Assembly: GCA_014859465.1 (NCBI GenBank)
Contig: JACUUF010000019.1
Span: 1-45,260, forward strand
DNA length: 45,260 bases
Origin: Methyloprofundus sp.
GTDB lineage: Bacteria; Pseudomonadota; Gammaproteobacteria; Methylococcales; Methylomonadaceae
Direction: 5' to 3'
Below are positions 19,536 through 28,754 of this stretch, piece after piece. Positions within the stretch are counted from its first letter, which is position 1; every line of letters starts with the position of its first letter. Both the position numbers and the translations under genes were made by a program. The notes under the pieces were generated by a model. It was given only the letters and a program-made list of their open reading frames with translations. It was not told the DNA's origin and did not search any database.

Positions 19536-20156
19536 ATGGCTCAATTTATTGAAATACACCCTCAAAACCCACAGCCTAGATTAATTTATCAGGCGGTTGC
19601 AATTATTCGTAAAGGTGGCGTTATTGTGTACCCTACAGACACGGGTTATGCCTTGGGATGTCAGATGGAGGATAAGCAGGCATTGGATACGATTAAACGT
19701 ATTCGGCAGTTAGATGATAAGCATAATTTCACTCTGATCTGTGAACAGTTAGGGCAAATCTCTACGTTTGCTAGAGTAAGTAATGATGCGCATCGTTTAA
19801 TTAAATCGCTGACTCCGGGGGCGTTTACTTTTATTTTAGATGCGACGAAAGAAGTGCCTAGACGGATGATGCATGCTAAACGTAAGACGATAGGTATTCG
19901 CATTCCTGATAATAAAATTGCTTTAGCAATAGTCGCTGAATTAGGTGAGCCGCTATTGACCGCTTCTTTGATTTTGCCGGGTGAGAAATATGCCTTAAGT
20001 GATCCTTATGAAATTAGAGCCAGCTTAGAACATGAGTTGGATTTAATTATTGATGCAGGTGTTATTCAAGATGAGTGGAGTACGATTATTTCTTGTGCTG
20101 ACGGCGAAATGGAAATTATTCGTCAAGGTAAAGGCGAAGCGCCTATGTTAGGTTAA
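19536..20156 (+). CDS. yciO: YciO, Sua5/YrdC-family protein
   Basis: The 206-residue protein closely follows the YciO pattern: FIEIHPQNPQPRLIYQAV, GGVIVYPTDTGYALGCQMED, IKRIRQLDDKHNFTLICE, and KEVPRRMMHAKRKTIGIRIP. Family relatives make threonylcarbamoyl-AMP for t6A; YciO itself is a paralogue whose activity is less certain. It is followed after 4 bp by an M50 protease gene and scpAB, an order common in gammaproteobacteria. Confidence 0.9.
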   Translation: MAQFIEIHPQNPQPRLIYQAVAIIRKGGVIVYPTDTGYALGCQMEDKQALDTIKRIRQLDDKHNFTLICEQLGQISTFARVSNDAHRLIKSLTPGAFTFILDATKEVPRRMMHAKRKTIGIRIPDNKIALAIVAELGEPLLTASLILPGEKYALSDPYEIRASLEHELDLIIDAGVIQDEWSTIISCADGEMEIIRQGKGEAPMLG

Positions 20157-20160
20157 CTCG

Positions 20161-20808
20161 ATGGATGAATTAACGCTTGTACAGAAAATTGTTGTTTGGG
20201 TTATTCCGGTTATTTTTGCGATTACCGTGCATGAGGTTGCTCATGGTTGGGTGGCGAAACAATATGGTGATAAAACAGCTTGGATGTTAGGGCGTTTAAC
20301 TTTAAATCCATTTAAGCATATAGACCCAGTAGGCACGATTTTGGTGCCGGGATTAATGCTTGCTTTTACTGGTTTTGTCTTTGGTTGGGCCAAGCCCGTC
20401 CCGGTAAATATTAGAAATCTGAGCAATCCAAAGCATGATATGGCTATGGTTGCTTTGGCAGGTCCCGTAGCTAATTTTTTAATGGCTTTAGGTTGGGCTT
20501 TGTTTGCTCGTTTAGGTATTTTGATTAATGCGCCAGAAGTTTCCGTGCCTATGATTTATGTGGGCATAGCCGGTATTATGATTAATCTTATTTTGGGCTT
20601 GCTTAATTTATTGCCGATTCCCCCATTGGATGGTAGTCGTATTTTGTCTTGGGCATTGCCGGGGCGATTAAGTCTTTATTATGATCAGTTTGAAAAGTAT
20701 GGTTTTTATCTATTGGTTTTATTATTAATGACCGATAGTTTGGGTGTTGTTTTAGGCTATCCACTCAGCATCGCTAAAGGTTTCTTTTTCTCAATTGCCG
20801 GCTTGTAG
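20161..20808 (+). CDS. Site-2 protease family (M50) membrane metalloprotease
   Basis: The 215-residue polytopic membrane protein has the zinc motif H24-E-V-A-H28 inside the first helix (ITVHEVAHGWVAKQYGD) and the second zinc-ligand motif NLLPIPPLDGSR. This is a short M50 member without PDZ domain, distinct from RseP. Its substrate is unknown. Location between yciO and scpA is conserved in the class. Confidence 0.9.
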   Translation: MDELTLVQKIVVWVIPVIFAITVHEVAHGWVAKQYGDKTAWMLGRLTLNPFKHIDPVGTILVPGLMLAFTGFVFGWAKPVPVNIRNLSNPKHDMAMVALAGPVANFLMALGWALFARLGILINAPEVSVPMIYVGIAGIMINLILGLLNLLPIPPLDGSRILSWALPGRLSLYYDQFEKYGFYLLVLLLMTDSLGVVLGYPLSIAKGFFFSIAGL

Positions 20809-20819
20809 CTTTTAGGCGC

Positions 20820-21632
20820 ATGAGTGCTGGCAGGGTAATTAAGGAGCGCAGCGTAACCGCAATGGTTGCAGGCCAGCCTTATTTGGATTTTCCTGAAGAC
20901 TTATATATTCCTCCTGAAGCATTAGAGGTTTTTTTGGCAAGCTTTGAAGGACCTTTAGATTTATTGCTTTATCTGATTAGAAAGCAAAACTTAGATATCC
21001 TTACTATTCCTATTGCACAAATTACCAAGCAATATAGAGTTTATATTGAGGTGATGAGTCATTTTCAGTTTGAATTAGCCGCTGAATATTTGCTGATGGC
21101 CGCTTTACTGGCTGAGATAAAGTCACGCATGTTATTGCCTAGACAGGCAAGCCTCGAAGATGATGAAGAGGATCCAAGGGCTGTGCTGGTACGTCGTTTG
21201 CTGGAATATGAACGTATTAAAAAAGCGGCAGAAGCATTAGCTCAAATACCGCGCATGGAGCGGGATATTTTTATCGCTACAATCGATACCTCAAAGGTTG
21301 ATAGGCATAAACTAAAGCCAGAAGTTCAGTTGCAAGATATTGTATCCGCTCTGCAGGGCGTGCTCCGCCGAGTTGATCAGTTAAGTCATCATACAATTAC
21401 TAAAGAGGCCTTGTCGGTACGTGAAAGAATGGTGGCTATTATGACTAAGCTTGAAGGGAGTGACAGTTTTCTTTTTACTCGATTTTTTACTCATCAAGAA
21501 GGTAGGGCCGGAGTCGTGGCTGCCTTCCTGGCGATTCTTGAATTGAGTAAAGCTGAATTAATTGACATTCTCCAAACCGAGCCTTTTGGCGAATTGCGTA
21601 TCCGAGCCAGAGCGGGAGTCGGTAATGATTGA
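20820..21632 (+). CDS. scpA: Segregation and condensation protein A
   Basis: The 270-residue kleisin has the signature FEGPLDLLLYLIRKQNLDIL and a C-terminal winged helix. It bridges the SMC heads and binds ScpB in the chromosome-condensing complex. The ScpB gene overlaps its 3' end by 8 bp. The first 25 residues are not conserved, and a later start is possible, though the next good start would lose the family N-terminus. Confidence 0.95.
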   Translation: MSAGRVIKERSVTAMVAGQPYLDFPEDLYIPPEALEVFLASFEGPLDLLLYLIRKQNLDILTIPIAQITKQYRVYIEVMSHFQFELAAEYLLMAALLAEIKSRMLLPRQASLEDDEEDPRAVLVRRLLEYERIKKAAEALAQIPRMERDIFIATIDTSKVDRHKLKPEVQLQDIVSALQGVLRRVDQLSHHTITKEALSVRERMVAIMTKLEGSDSFLFTRFFTHQEGRAGVVAAFLAILELSKAELIDILQTEPFGELRIRARAGVGND

Positions 21633-22206
21633 GCAAAGTTTCGAGTCCGGGCAACCGGTCAATAAAAAAATTAAGCGCATAGTCGAGGCGCTGTTATTTG
21701 CCGCTGAACAGCCGATGACGGTTACTCAATTACAAGCGGTTTTTCCACAATTAGCAATGCCCGAGAAAGTCGTTATCGAAGCTGCGCTTGAAGCGCTTTG
21801 TACAGATTACAAGAATCAGGCAATAGCTTTACATAAGGTCGCTAGTGGTTATCGTTTTCAAGTGAAAACCGATATGGCGCCTTGGGTGGCTCGATTGTTT
21901 GCTGAAAAACCACCGAAATATTCGCGCGCATTATTAGAAACCATTGCCATTATTGCTTATCAGCAACCTGTCACGCGCGGTGATATAGAAGACATTCGTG
22001 GCGTCAGTGTGAGTTCAAATATGCTTAATACTTTGTTGGATCGCGAATGGATAAAAGTCGTTGCCCATAAAGAGGCGCCAGGGCGGCCGGCATTGTATGC
22101 AACGACTGCGCAATTTTTGGATTATTTTAATTTAGAGTCTTTAGCCGCTATGCCTCCTTTACAAGAGTTGCAGGCATTGGCGCTAGAGGGGGAAATGGAA
22201 ATTTGA
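21625..22206 (+). CDS. scpB: Segregation and condensation protein B
   Basis: The 193-residue protein is made of two winged-helix domains, with IKRIVEALLFAAEQPMT at the N-terminus, the hallmark RALLETIAIIAYQQPVTRGD, and IRGVSVSSNMLNTLLDREW. It partners ScpA and SMC. The ATG at 21625 overlaps the end of scpA and has GGGAG upstream; the frame extends further upstream inside scpA but without homology. Confidence 0.95.
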   Translation: MIEQSFESGQPVNKKIKRIVEALLFAAEQPMTVTQLQAVFPQLAMPEKVVIEAALEALCTDYKNQAIALHKVASGYRFQVKTDMAPWVARLFAEKPPKYSRALLETIAIIAYQQPVTRGDIEDIRGVSVSSNMLNTLLDREWIKVVAHKEAPGRPALYATTAQFLDYFNLESLAAMPPLQELQALALEGEMEI

Positions 22207-22518
22207 ATGTGGATTGAAATATTTTTTATACTGCTGTTTTCGGCCGCCTTTCTTTATTGGCAAAGTGCGCAAAAAGTGAAAGAAATTGCTTGGTCGGCTA
22301 CGCAAAGGTATTGCCAGGATATGGATTTACAAATGCTAGATGGTTATATCGCCTTTTCCAGTTTTACACTAAAAAAGGATAATCGTCAGCAGTGGCATAT
22401 TGCGCGTACTTATTTGTTTGAATTTTCATCTACCGGAGCCGAACGCTATAATGGCGTCATCTCTATGCTCGGTCGCCGCGTGCAATCAATACAATTAGAT
22501 CCGCATCGCATCCAATAA
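22207..22518 (+). CDS. DUF3301 membrane protein
   Basis: The 103-residue protein has one N-terminal transmembrane helix (IEIFFILLFSAAFLYW) and a cytosolic part with RYCQDMDLQMLDGYIAF and YLFEFSSTGAERYNG, the DUF3301 pattern. Function is unknown. Its ATG follows the scpB stop without a gap, so it is translated from the same message. The family is common in gammaproteobacteria. Confidence 0.85.
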   Translation: MWIEIFFILLFSAAFLYWQSAQKVKEIAWSATQRYCQDMDLQMLDGYIAFSSFTLKKDNRQQWHIARTYLFEFSSTGAERYNGVISMLGRRVQSIQLDPHRIQ

Positions 22519-22554
22519 ATAACGATTAGTTTTTACCTACCCTAGAATACTTTC

Positions 22555-24180
22555 ATGCTACGTTTAACCAATATCAAACTTCCTTTAGATCATAGCGAAC
22601 AAGAATTACGCGCAGCAATACTCAATAAGCTGTCTATTAAGAGTGATGAGTTGCAAAGCTATAGCATTTATAAGCGTAGCTATGATGCGCGTAAAAAGAA
22701 AAATATCTTTTTTATTTATAGTTTAGATGTCGAGACCAGTAAAAATTCAGCATTATTAGCCCAATTTGCCGAAGATACGCAAGTCAAAGTAAGGCCTGAT
22801 GATAGCTATAAATTTGTCGCCCAAGCGCCCAAAGATTTAAGTGAGCGGCCTATTGTTGTAGGTTTGGGACCATGTGGTTTATTTGTCGGTTTGGTTCTGG
22901 CGCAAATGGGCTTTAAGCCGATTATTTTAGAGCGCGGTAAAGAAGTGCGTGAGCGTACCGTGGATACTTTTGGTTTGTGGCGTAAGCGTAAATTAAATGT
23001 CGAATCTAATGTGCAATTTGGTGAAGGCGGTGCCGGCACTTTTTCTGATGGAAAATTATATACCCAAATAAAAGACCCGCAGCATCATGGTCGTAAAGTA
23101 TTGCAAGAGTTTGTTGCCGCCGGCGCACCGGAAGAGATTCTCTATTTAAGTAAGCCGCATATAGGAACATTTAAGCTGGTTACTATGGTCGAGAAAATGC
23201 GTGCAATGATTGAAGCATTAGGTGGTGAAATTCGTTTTCAGCAACGGGTTGATGAGGTTTTGCTCGAAAACCAACAAATTCAGGGTGTTCGCTTAGCTAA
23301 TGGTGAGATATTAGTAAGCCAGCATGTTGTTTTTGCTGTCGGGCATAGTGCGCGCGATACCTTTCAAATGTTATTCGAGAAAGGTGTTTATATTGAAGCT
23401 AAACCTTTTTCTATCGGTTTTAGAATTGAGCATCCGCAATCATTAATTGATCAATGTCGCTTTGGCAATTTTGCTGGACATGAATTATTGGGTGCGGCAG
23501 ATTATAAATTAGTCCATCATTGTAAAAATGGTCGTTCTGTCTACAGTTTTTGTATGTGTCCTGGTGGTACTGTCGTTGCTGCAACCTCGGCAAAAGGGCA
23601 TATCGTAACTAACGGCATGAGTCAATATTCGCGTAATGAACGTAATGCTAATAGTGCTATTGTCGTTGGTATTGATCCTGAGCAAGATTATCCGGGGCAG
23701 CCACTCGCTGGGCTGGCGTTGCAAAATACTTTGGAGCAACACGCTTTTATTGCCGGTGGTGAAAATTATAATGCCCCAGCACAATTGGTGGGCGATTTTC
23801 TGGCTAATAAGCCTAGTGTTGCGGTCGGTCGTGTTGAGCCATCGTATAAGCCTGGCGTGACTTGGGGGGATTTGAGTGCTTGTTTGCCGGATTATGCGAT
23901 TGCAGCCATTCGTGAGGCTTTACCCGTTTTTGATAAGCAAATTCATGGTTTTGCTATGCATGATGCGGTATTGACCGGTGTGGAAACGCGCACTTCATCG
24001 CCGATACGTTTGAAACGCGATAATAACAGCTTACAGAGCATTACTACCCAAGGTCTTTATCCGGGCGGTGAAGGAGCGGGCTATGCGGGTGGGATTTTAT
24101 CCGCAGCTGTTGACGGTATAAAAATAGCCGAAGCTGTGGCTTTGGATATGCTAAGGCAATATAAAGGTGAGGCGCAATAA
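22555..24180 (+). CDS. FAD-dependent dehydrogenase of the COG2509 type
   Basis: The 541-residue protein has an N-terminal alpha/beta domain of about 90 residues, then a Rossmann dinucleotide motif (IVVGLGPCGLFVGLVLAQMG) and FGEGGAGTFSDGKLYTQIKD, which identify the uncharacterised FAD-dependent dehydrogenase family COG2509. The C-terminal FAD region reads LYPGGEGAGYAGGILSAAVD. Substrate is unknown. It is preceded by DUF3301 and is the last gene before the porin operon, with a 50-bp gap. Confidence 0.9.
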   Translation: MLRLTNIKLPLDHSEQELRAAILNKLSIKSDELQSYSIYKRSYDARKKKNIFFIYSLDVETSKNSALLAQFAEDTQVKVRPDDSYKFVAQAPKDLSERPIVVGLGPCGLFVGLVLAQMGFKPIILERGKEVRERTVDTFGLWRKRKLNVESNVQFGEGGAGTFSDGKLYTQIKDPQHHGRKVLQEFVAAGAPEEILYLSKPHIGTFKLVTMVEKMRAMIEALGGEIRFQQRVDEVLLENQQIQGVRLANGEILVSQHVVFAVGHSARDTFQMLFEKGVYIEAKPFSIGFRIEHPQSLIDQCRFGNFAGHELLGAADYKLVHHCKNGRSVYSFCMCPGGTVVAATSAKGHIVTNGMSQYSRNERNANSAIVVGIDPEQDYPGQPLAGLALQNTLEQHAFIAGGENYNAPAQLVGDFLANKPSVAVGRVEPSYKPGVTWGDLSACLPDYAIAAIREALPVFDKQIHGFAMHDAVLTGVETRTSSPIRLKRDNNSLQSITTQGLYPGGEGAGYAGGILSAAVDGIKIAEAVALDMLRQYKGEAQ

Positions 24181-24236
24181 ATCTAATGTTTAGGAAAATG
24201 TATTGACATGTCGATGCTAAGAAATAAGTGAACTTT

Positions 24237-25490
24237 ATGCTGGCGGCTATGAGATTGCTAAGACGGTTGATGTGCGGACTGCTTTTGCTAGTCTGTTTTA
24301 TGGCAACAGCAAAGGCTGCTGAGCAAAGTCAGCGCTGGTCTATTAAGGGCTTTGGTAGTTTTGGAGGGGCGGGGCTAGATACTAAGCGTATTGGCTTCTT
24401 ACGCAATAGAACGCAAACTCAAGCTGTTGATAATAGCTGGGGAGTGACTACCGATTCGCGCTTGGGTGTGCAGTTTGATGGGGATATGACTGATTCTTTG
24501 CATGCTACGGTGCAATGGATCGCACGGGATCATGCGGGCGATTTTTTTGAGCAGAATTTAGAGTGGGCATTTGTACGCTGGCAGCCACGAGATGATGTCA
24601 ATATACGCATTGGGCGGTTGGGGCTGGATACCTTTCTGTTGTCTGATTATCGTGAAGTGGGTTATGCCTATCCGTGGATGCGTCCGCCGCATGAGTTTTA
24701 TGCTAATATTCCTGTGTCTCATTTTGATGGTATTGATTTTGCGCAAAAGTTTGCGATAGATAATGACTTTTTAACACTGAAATTTCAGGCCGGATATAGT
24801 ACCAGTCAAATGCAGACTGGTTTGGGTTTATTTACTATAAAAGCGCCCACTGCTGGTGTGAATCTGGTCTATGAAGTTGCCGACTGGCGTGTGCGTGCTG
24901 GATATTCTTATCTGCATTTTTTATCCGATGTGCCAGCGCAGGATCTTATCAATACGGTTAATGACCCTGCTTTAGCTTCTGTTTATTCGGGTGCTGCGGG
25001 ATTATCATCTGCTTTATCTTTAAAAGATACTGATTTGCACTTTATGGCTGTAGGCGCAGCTTATGATGACGGCACTTGGCTGGCGCAAGCGGAGGCTTCT
25101 TATATGGCAACAGATAATGCCTATGTTGTCGATGCAGCAAGTGCCTACCTGAGTGTCGGGCGACGTATTTCAGAGTTTACCGTTTATGGTTTGTATGGCT
25201 TAAGCTTTTCGTTTAATGATCGGGTTGATATTCCGGCGCCTTCACTGCCTGCGCCACCATTATTAGGCTTGCAGAAAGGGCTGGATCGAGCATTGAATTA
25301 TAACTCAATTGCGCAGCAGTCATTTTCACTGGGAGTGCGTTGGGATTTTTATGCCAATATTGCTTTTAAAGCGCAGTGGACACATTTTTGGTTTTGCGAG
25401 CGCGGCGCCGCCCTTTGGGCTCAGGATGAGCCGGGAAATATTCCCGATCAGGTGAATTTATGGTCGCTGGGTGTGGACTTTGTTTTCTAA
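24237..25490 (+). CDS. Putative outer-membrane porin-like beta-barrel
   Basis: The product has a positively charged signal peptide (RLLRRLMCGLLLLVCFMA, cleavage near AKA-AE) and a mature part of alternating aromatic-rich strands ending in the outer-membrane signature W-S-L-G-V-D-F-V-F with terminal Phe. Segments such as FVRWQPRDDVNIRIGRLGLD and SLGVRWDFYANIAFKAQW resemble porins of the phosphate-selective type. The start could be GTG 24228, ATG 24237 or ATG 24249. It is the first gene of a tight operon with a mini periplasmic binding protein and a diguanylate cyclase (gaps of 1 and 3 bp), suggesting a joint signalling role. Confidence 0.75.
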   Translation: MLAAMRLLRRLMCGLLLLVCFMATAKAAEQSQRWSIKGFGSFGGAGLDTKRIGFLRNRTQTQAVDNSWGVTTDSRLGVQFDGDMTDSLHATVQWIARDHAGDFFEQNLEWAFVRWQPRDDVNIRIGRLGLDTFLLSDYREVGYAYPWMRPPHEFYANIPVSHFDGIDFAQKFAIDNDFLTLKFQAGYSTSQMQTGLGLFTIKAPTAGVNLVYEVADWRVRAGYSYLHFLSDVPAQDLINTVNDPALASVYSGAAGLSSALSLKDTDLHFMAVGAAYDDGTWLAQAEASYMATDNAYVVDAASAYLSVGRRISEFTVYGLYGLSFSFNDRVDIPAPSLPAPPLLGLQKGLDRALNYNSIAQQSFSLGVRWDFYANIAFKAQWTHFWFCERGAALWAQDEPGNIPDQVNLWSLGVDFVF

Positions 25491-25491
25491 C

Positions 25492-25911
25492 ATGATGATA
25501 AAAGCGATCGCTAAATATTTATTTGTTTTTTTACTGCCAATCTTCGTTGTGCGCGCGGAGATGGTGGTCATTGCTAACGTCGATAATCCTGTGTCGAGCA
25601 TCAGCAAAACTGAAATACAATCGTTATTTATGGGCAGAAAAAAAGCGTTTGCTAATGGCATAAAGGCAATGCCTTTGGATTTTTCAGCAGCGCGCGAGCG
25701 GTTTTATCCTTTATTGACGGAGCGATCAACGCAACAAATTGATGCTTACTGGGCGCGAATTATATTCAGTGGTCAAGGCATGCCACCCATTAAGTTATCC
25801 AGTGCTCAGGATGTCTTGTCGATGGTTCAGGAAAATCAGGGCGCTATTGCTTATATCGAGCGAAGCAGTATTGGACATAGTCAAGTGCAGGTTCTTTTAT
25901 CGCTAGAGTAA
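25492..25911 (+). CDS. Small PstS-like periplasmic binding-domain protein
   Basis: After a signal peptide (AIAKYLFVFLLPIFVVRA) the roughly 117-residue mature domain reads ISKTEIQSLFMGRKKAFANG, PLLTERSTQQIDAYWARIIF and IAYIERSSI, matching one lobe of phosphate-ABC-type substrate-binding proteins. It is far shorter than full PstS (about 320 residues), so it is a single-domain version. Its ATG lies 1 bp after the porin stop and its stop 3 bp before the diguanylate cyclase gene. No ABC transporter is nearby. A role as periplasmic sensor partner for the cyclase is inferred from context. Confidence 0.75.
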   Translation: MMIKAIAKYLFVFLLPIFVVRAEMVVIANVDNPVSSISKTEIQSLFMGRKKAFANGIKAMPLDFSAARERFYPLLTERSTQQIDAYWARIIFSGQGMPPIKLSSAQDVLSMVQENQGAIAYIERSSIGHSQVQVLLSLE

Positions 25912-25914
25912 TTT

Positions 25915-27540
25915 ATGAACGAACTAAAGTTTAAAGGCTTGCATCGTAAGCTGCTTTTTTTAGTATTATCGGTTGCCCTAGTTCTGGCGCTAGTCGCTTC
26001 TGTGGTGCTTTATCAGGTGGAATATCACCGCTCAGTGATGCAGACCGAGCAGCAACTCAAGCAGCTAATCGATGCGGTTGAACAAACAGCCGTGGTTGCT
26101 GTTTATTCACATAACGAGCAAATTGCTACCGAGGTACTGGTTGGCTTACTGGCCAATGATAGTGTTTATAGAGCTGAGATTAAAAGTCAGGGTGGTTTTG
26201 TGCTGAGTCAGGCAAAAGAGACGTTTCGTGGCTCTGATAATGCCGTGCGGCGATTGCTTTATTCGCCTTTTGGCGATAATGAATGGGTCGGGCAGTTGAT
26301 TGTTCAATGGCCTGAGAGTGTTAATCAAAAAGTAGCTGAACAGCGTGTTATTTCTAATGCAGTAATTTCTATCACGCTTATTGGTGTGACTGCCATGGTC
26401 ATTTTGTTGTTGATTCGTGCTTATATTACCCAGCCATTACGATTAGCTTCCAATACCTTGCATGCGATTCGGCTGGGTGAGGCGGTGCGTATTCCGGTTT
26501 TAAAGAGAAATAGCAACGATGAGTTAGGGCGGTTAATTGTGGATACTAATGATTTGTTGGCTGCTTTAGAGAAGAAGTTTAATACTGAGCACGAATTAAG
26601 AACAGAGATTGAATCCATAGAGAAGCAGTTACGGCATGTTTACAATGCTTCAAGCGCGGGGCTGTTTTTGCTGGATGAAGCGGGTGTGATGTTAAATCAT
26701 AATTTGACATTGGAGCAAATGGTCGGCCTAAAATCAAATGACAATCAAGCGTTAGATGATGCGTGTGTTTTTGCTGGTTTTTTTCGTGAGCCTTCTGAGT
26801 TTGAGGTTTTGCTCGCCAAAGCGTTTGAGTCGGGGCAGTTCGAGAGTCTGGATTTGCAATTAGCGGGCGAAGCGCGGGATGAAGCTGTTTGGATGCATTG
26901 CTTGATGTCTAAGGTAATCGATACTCAAGGCAATGCTCTGGTTGAGGGCGTGTTGCTTGATGTGTCTGAGCGCGTTCGTTCTGAGCAGACTATTAAACAT
27001 GAAGTGATGCATGATGCTCTGACCGGCTTGTTATCTAGGTCGGCTGTTCAAAGCCTATTTTCCGAGCATATTGCGTTGGATGCTAAAAGAAATAGCGCTT
27101 GTTTTTTAATGATGGATCTTGATGGCTTTAAATTGGTCAATGATACCCATGGGCACTTGGTTGGTGATGCCGTGCTGAAGATTGTCGCGGGGCGCTTATT
27201 AAATTGTGTGCGAGCTACCGATATGGTTTGCCGATTAGGCGGAGATGAGTTTGTAGTGGTGTTATTAAATAGCCATTCTGAGGCCTTTAAATTTGAAGTG
27301 GCGGAGAAAATTGTACGTTCAATTTCGCAGCTGATGTTAATTAAGGACCAGCTAATGATTAAAGTAGGCGTCAGTGTTGGCATGGCTGACTTTCAAGAAA
27401 CTGACGGCTGTGCTTTTGATTGTCTATTAGAGAGGGCAGATAAAGCAATGTATGAGGTTAAACGCGATGGAAAGAGTGGCTATGCTTTTATAGATCAAGA
27501 CAATAAGACAGAAATAGTGCATTTGCCATCGCTTTGTTAA
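25915..27540 (+). CDS. Membrane diguanylate cyclase: CHASE8-HAMP-PAS-GGDEF
   Basis: A 541-residue inner-membrane enzyme making c-di-GMP. Transmembrane helices lie around 13-34 and 149-168, bracketing a periplasmic CHASE8-like sensor (EQTAVVAVYSHNEQIATEVL). HAMP follows at about 170-222, a PAS domain at about 238-352 and GGDEF at about 365-530. The active-site motif is RLGGDEF near 440-446 and the inhibitory I-site RATD lies five residues before it, so catalysis and product feedback both look intact. The architecture resembles YfiN/TpbB. It is encoded with a porin-like and a mini binding protein that could report envelope conditions. Confidence 0.88.
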   Translation: MNELKFKGLHRKLLFLVLSVALVLALVASVVLYQVEYHRSVMQTEQQLKQLIDAVEQTAVVAVYSHNEQIATEVLVGLLANDSVYRAEIKSQGGFVLSQAKETFRGSDNAVRRLLYSPFGDNEWVGQLIVQWPESVNQKVAEQRVISNAVISITLIGVTAMVILLLIRAYITQPLRLASNTLHAIRLGEAVRIPVLKRNSNDELGRLIVDTNDLLAALEKKFNTEHELRTEIESIEKQLRHVYNASSAGLFLLDEAGVMLNHNLTLEQMVGLKSNDNQALDDACVFAGFFREPSEFEVLLAKAFESGQFESLDLQLAGEARDEAVWMHCLMSKVIDTQGNALVEGVLLDVSERVRSEQTIKHEVMHDALTGLLSRSAVQSLFSEHIALDAKRNSACFLMMDLDGFKLVNDTHGHLVGDAVLKIVAGRLLNCVRATDMVCRLGGDEFVVVLLNSHSEAFKFEVAEKIVRSISQLMLIKDQLMIKVGVSVGMADFQETDGCAFDCLLERADKAMYEVKRDGKSGYAFIDQDNKTEIVHLPSLC

Positions 27541-27552
27541 GAGAATATCTTC

Positions 27553-27581
27553 TTGAAAACAAAATGTTTATTTAGTATGAT
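27553..27581 (+). promoter_or_regulatory. Sigma-70 promoter of rplM-rpsI
   Basis: TTGAAA at 27553-27558 and TATGAT at 27576-27581 are separated by exactly 17 bp, with the rplM ATG 37 bp further on. This is the clearest housekeeping promoter in the window. Confidence 0.75.
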
Positions 27582-27618
27582 AGACGGCTAACTTAAAATC
27601 TTACACAAAGATACGAAT

Positions 27619-28047
27619 ATGAAAACATTTAGCGCAAAACCCGCTGAAGTGAAGCGTGATTGGTATGTGATCGATGCAGAAGGCAAGACGCTTGGACGTT
27701 TAGCTACTGAAGTTGCACGACGCCTTCGCGGTAAGCATAAACCAGAATACACCCCGCATGTTGATACTGGTGATTATATTATTGTTATTAACGCTGAAAA
27801 AATTGGTGTTACTGGTAATAAAGAAAAAGATAAAATTTACCACCACCACACAGGTTATATCGGTAACTTGAAAAGTGTTAGTTTAGGTAAATTAAGACAA
27901 ACTTTTCCGGATCGTATTATCAATACTGCGGTTCAAGGAATGTTGCCTAAAAACCCTCTGGGTCGCGCAATGTTTCAAAAATTAAAAGTTTACGCGGGTC
28001 CTGATCATGGACACCAAGCGCAACAACCTAAAGTTTTAGAACTTTAA
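27619..28047 (+). CDS. rplM: 50S ribosomal protein L13
   Basis: The 142-residue ribosomal protein shows [40 protein letters not shown] and [19 protein letters not shown], all standard for L13. It nucleates early 50S assembly. It forms the universal operon with rpsI 20 bp downstream and is served by the promoter at 27553. Confidence 0.99.
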   Translation: MKTFSAKPAEVKRDWYVIDAEGKTLGRLATEVARRLRGKHKPEYTPHVDTGDYIIVINAEKIGVTGNKEKDKIYHHHTGYIGNLKSVSLGKLRQTFPDRIINTAVQGMLPKNPLGRAMFQKLKVYAGPDHGHQAQQPKVLEL

Positions 28048-28067
28048 GCAACTAACAGGTTAATATC

Positions 28068-28460
28068 ATGGCAGAAGCTCTATATTATGGTACTGGAAGA
28101 CGCAAAACAGCAATTGCTCGTGTTTTCGCGAAATCAGGCACTGGAAAAATCACAATTAACGATAAATCGATTGAAGTTTACTTCGGTCGTAAAACTGATG
28201 AAATGGTTGCTCGTTCACCACTAGAATTAGTTGAATTAGCAGATAAATTTGATATCAATGTGACGGTTAAAGGTAGCGGACCATCAGGTCAAGCTGGCGC
28301 TATCCGTCATGGTATTACGCGTGCCTTAATGGTCTACGACGAAACATTACGTGCTGAGTTAAGAAAAGCTGGTTTTGTTACTCGTGATTCACGTAAAGTG
28401 GAACGTAAGAAAGTTGGTTTACATAAAGCGAGAAAACGTCCTCAGTTCTCAAAACGTTAA
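28068..28460 (+). CDS. rpsI: 30S ribosomal protein S9
   Basis: The 130-residue S9 has [19 protein letters not shown] at the start and ends in [17 protein letters not shown], whose terminal Lys-Arg reaches the P-site tRNA. It is co-transcribed with rplM and followed by an intrinsic terminator at 28528-28567. Confidence 0.99.
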   Translation: MAEALYYGTGRRKTAIARVFAKSGTGKITINDKSIEVYFGRKTDEMVARSPLELVELADKFDINVTVKGSGPSGQAGAIRHGITRALMVYDETLRAELRKAGFVTRDSRKVERKKVGLHKARKRPQFSKR

Positions 28461-28527
28461 GCGTTTTTCAATATGCACTGTTTTTTATGGGCTTCTTGCT
28501 TATATTAAAAGTGCATTATTGATCAGC

Positions 28528-28567
28528 AAAAAAGGGTTGTAATTGTTAAAATTACAGCCCTTTTTTT
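28528..28567 (+). terminator. Intrinsic terminator after rpsI
   Basis: AAAGGGTTGTAATT and AATTACAGCCCTTT form a 14-bp stem with one G-T pair around a GTTAA-like loop, followed by seven T. It lies about 70 bp after rpsI. Confidence 0.9.
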
Positions 28568-28754
28568 ATGGCATTAAGAAAAAAGCTGTAGGGTGGATTT
28601 CAGTCCGTAAAATAGAGATGTTTTTAGGGGTACGCTCGAAATAAGTTTTTTATCTTAGGCGGGCAGGCAGTTTGTCCACGCTGCCTATGAATGGGTTGTT
28701 TAAGCTATTTAATGTAGTATTGCTTATTGTTAAAAGCCCCTCCCAAGATGGCAT

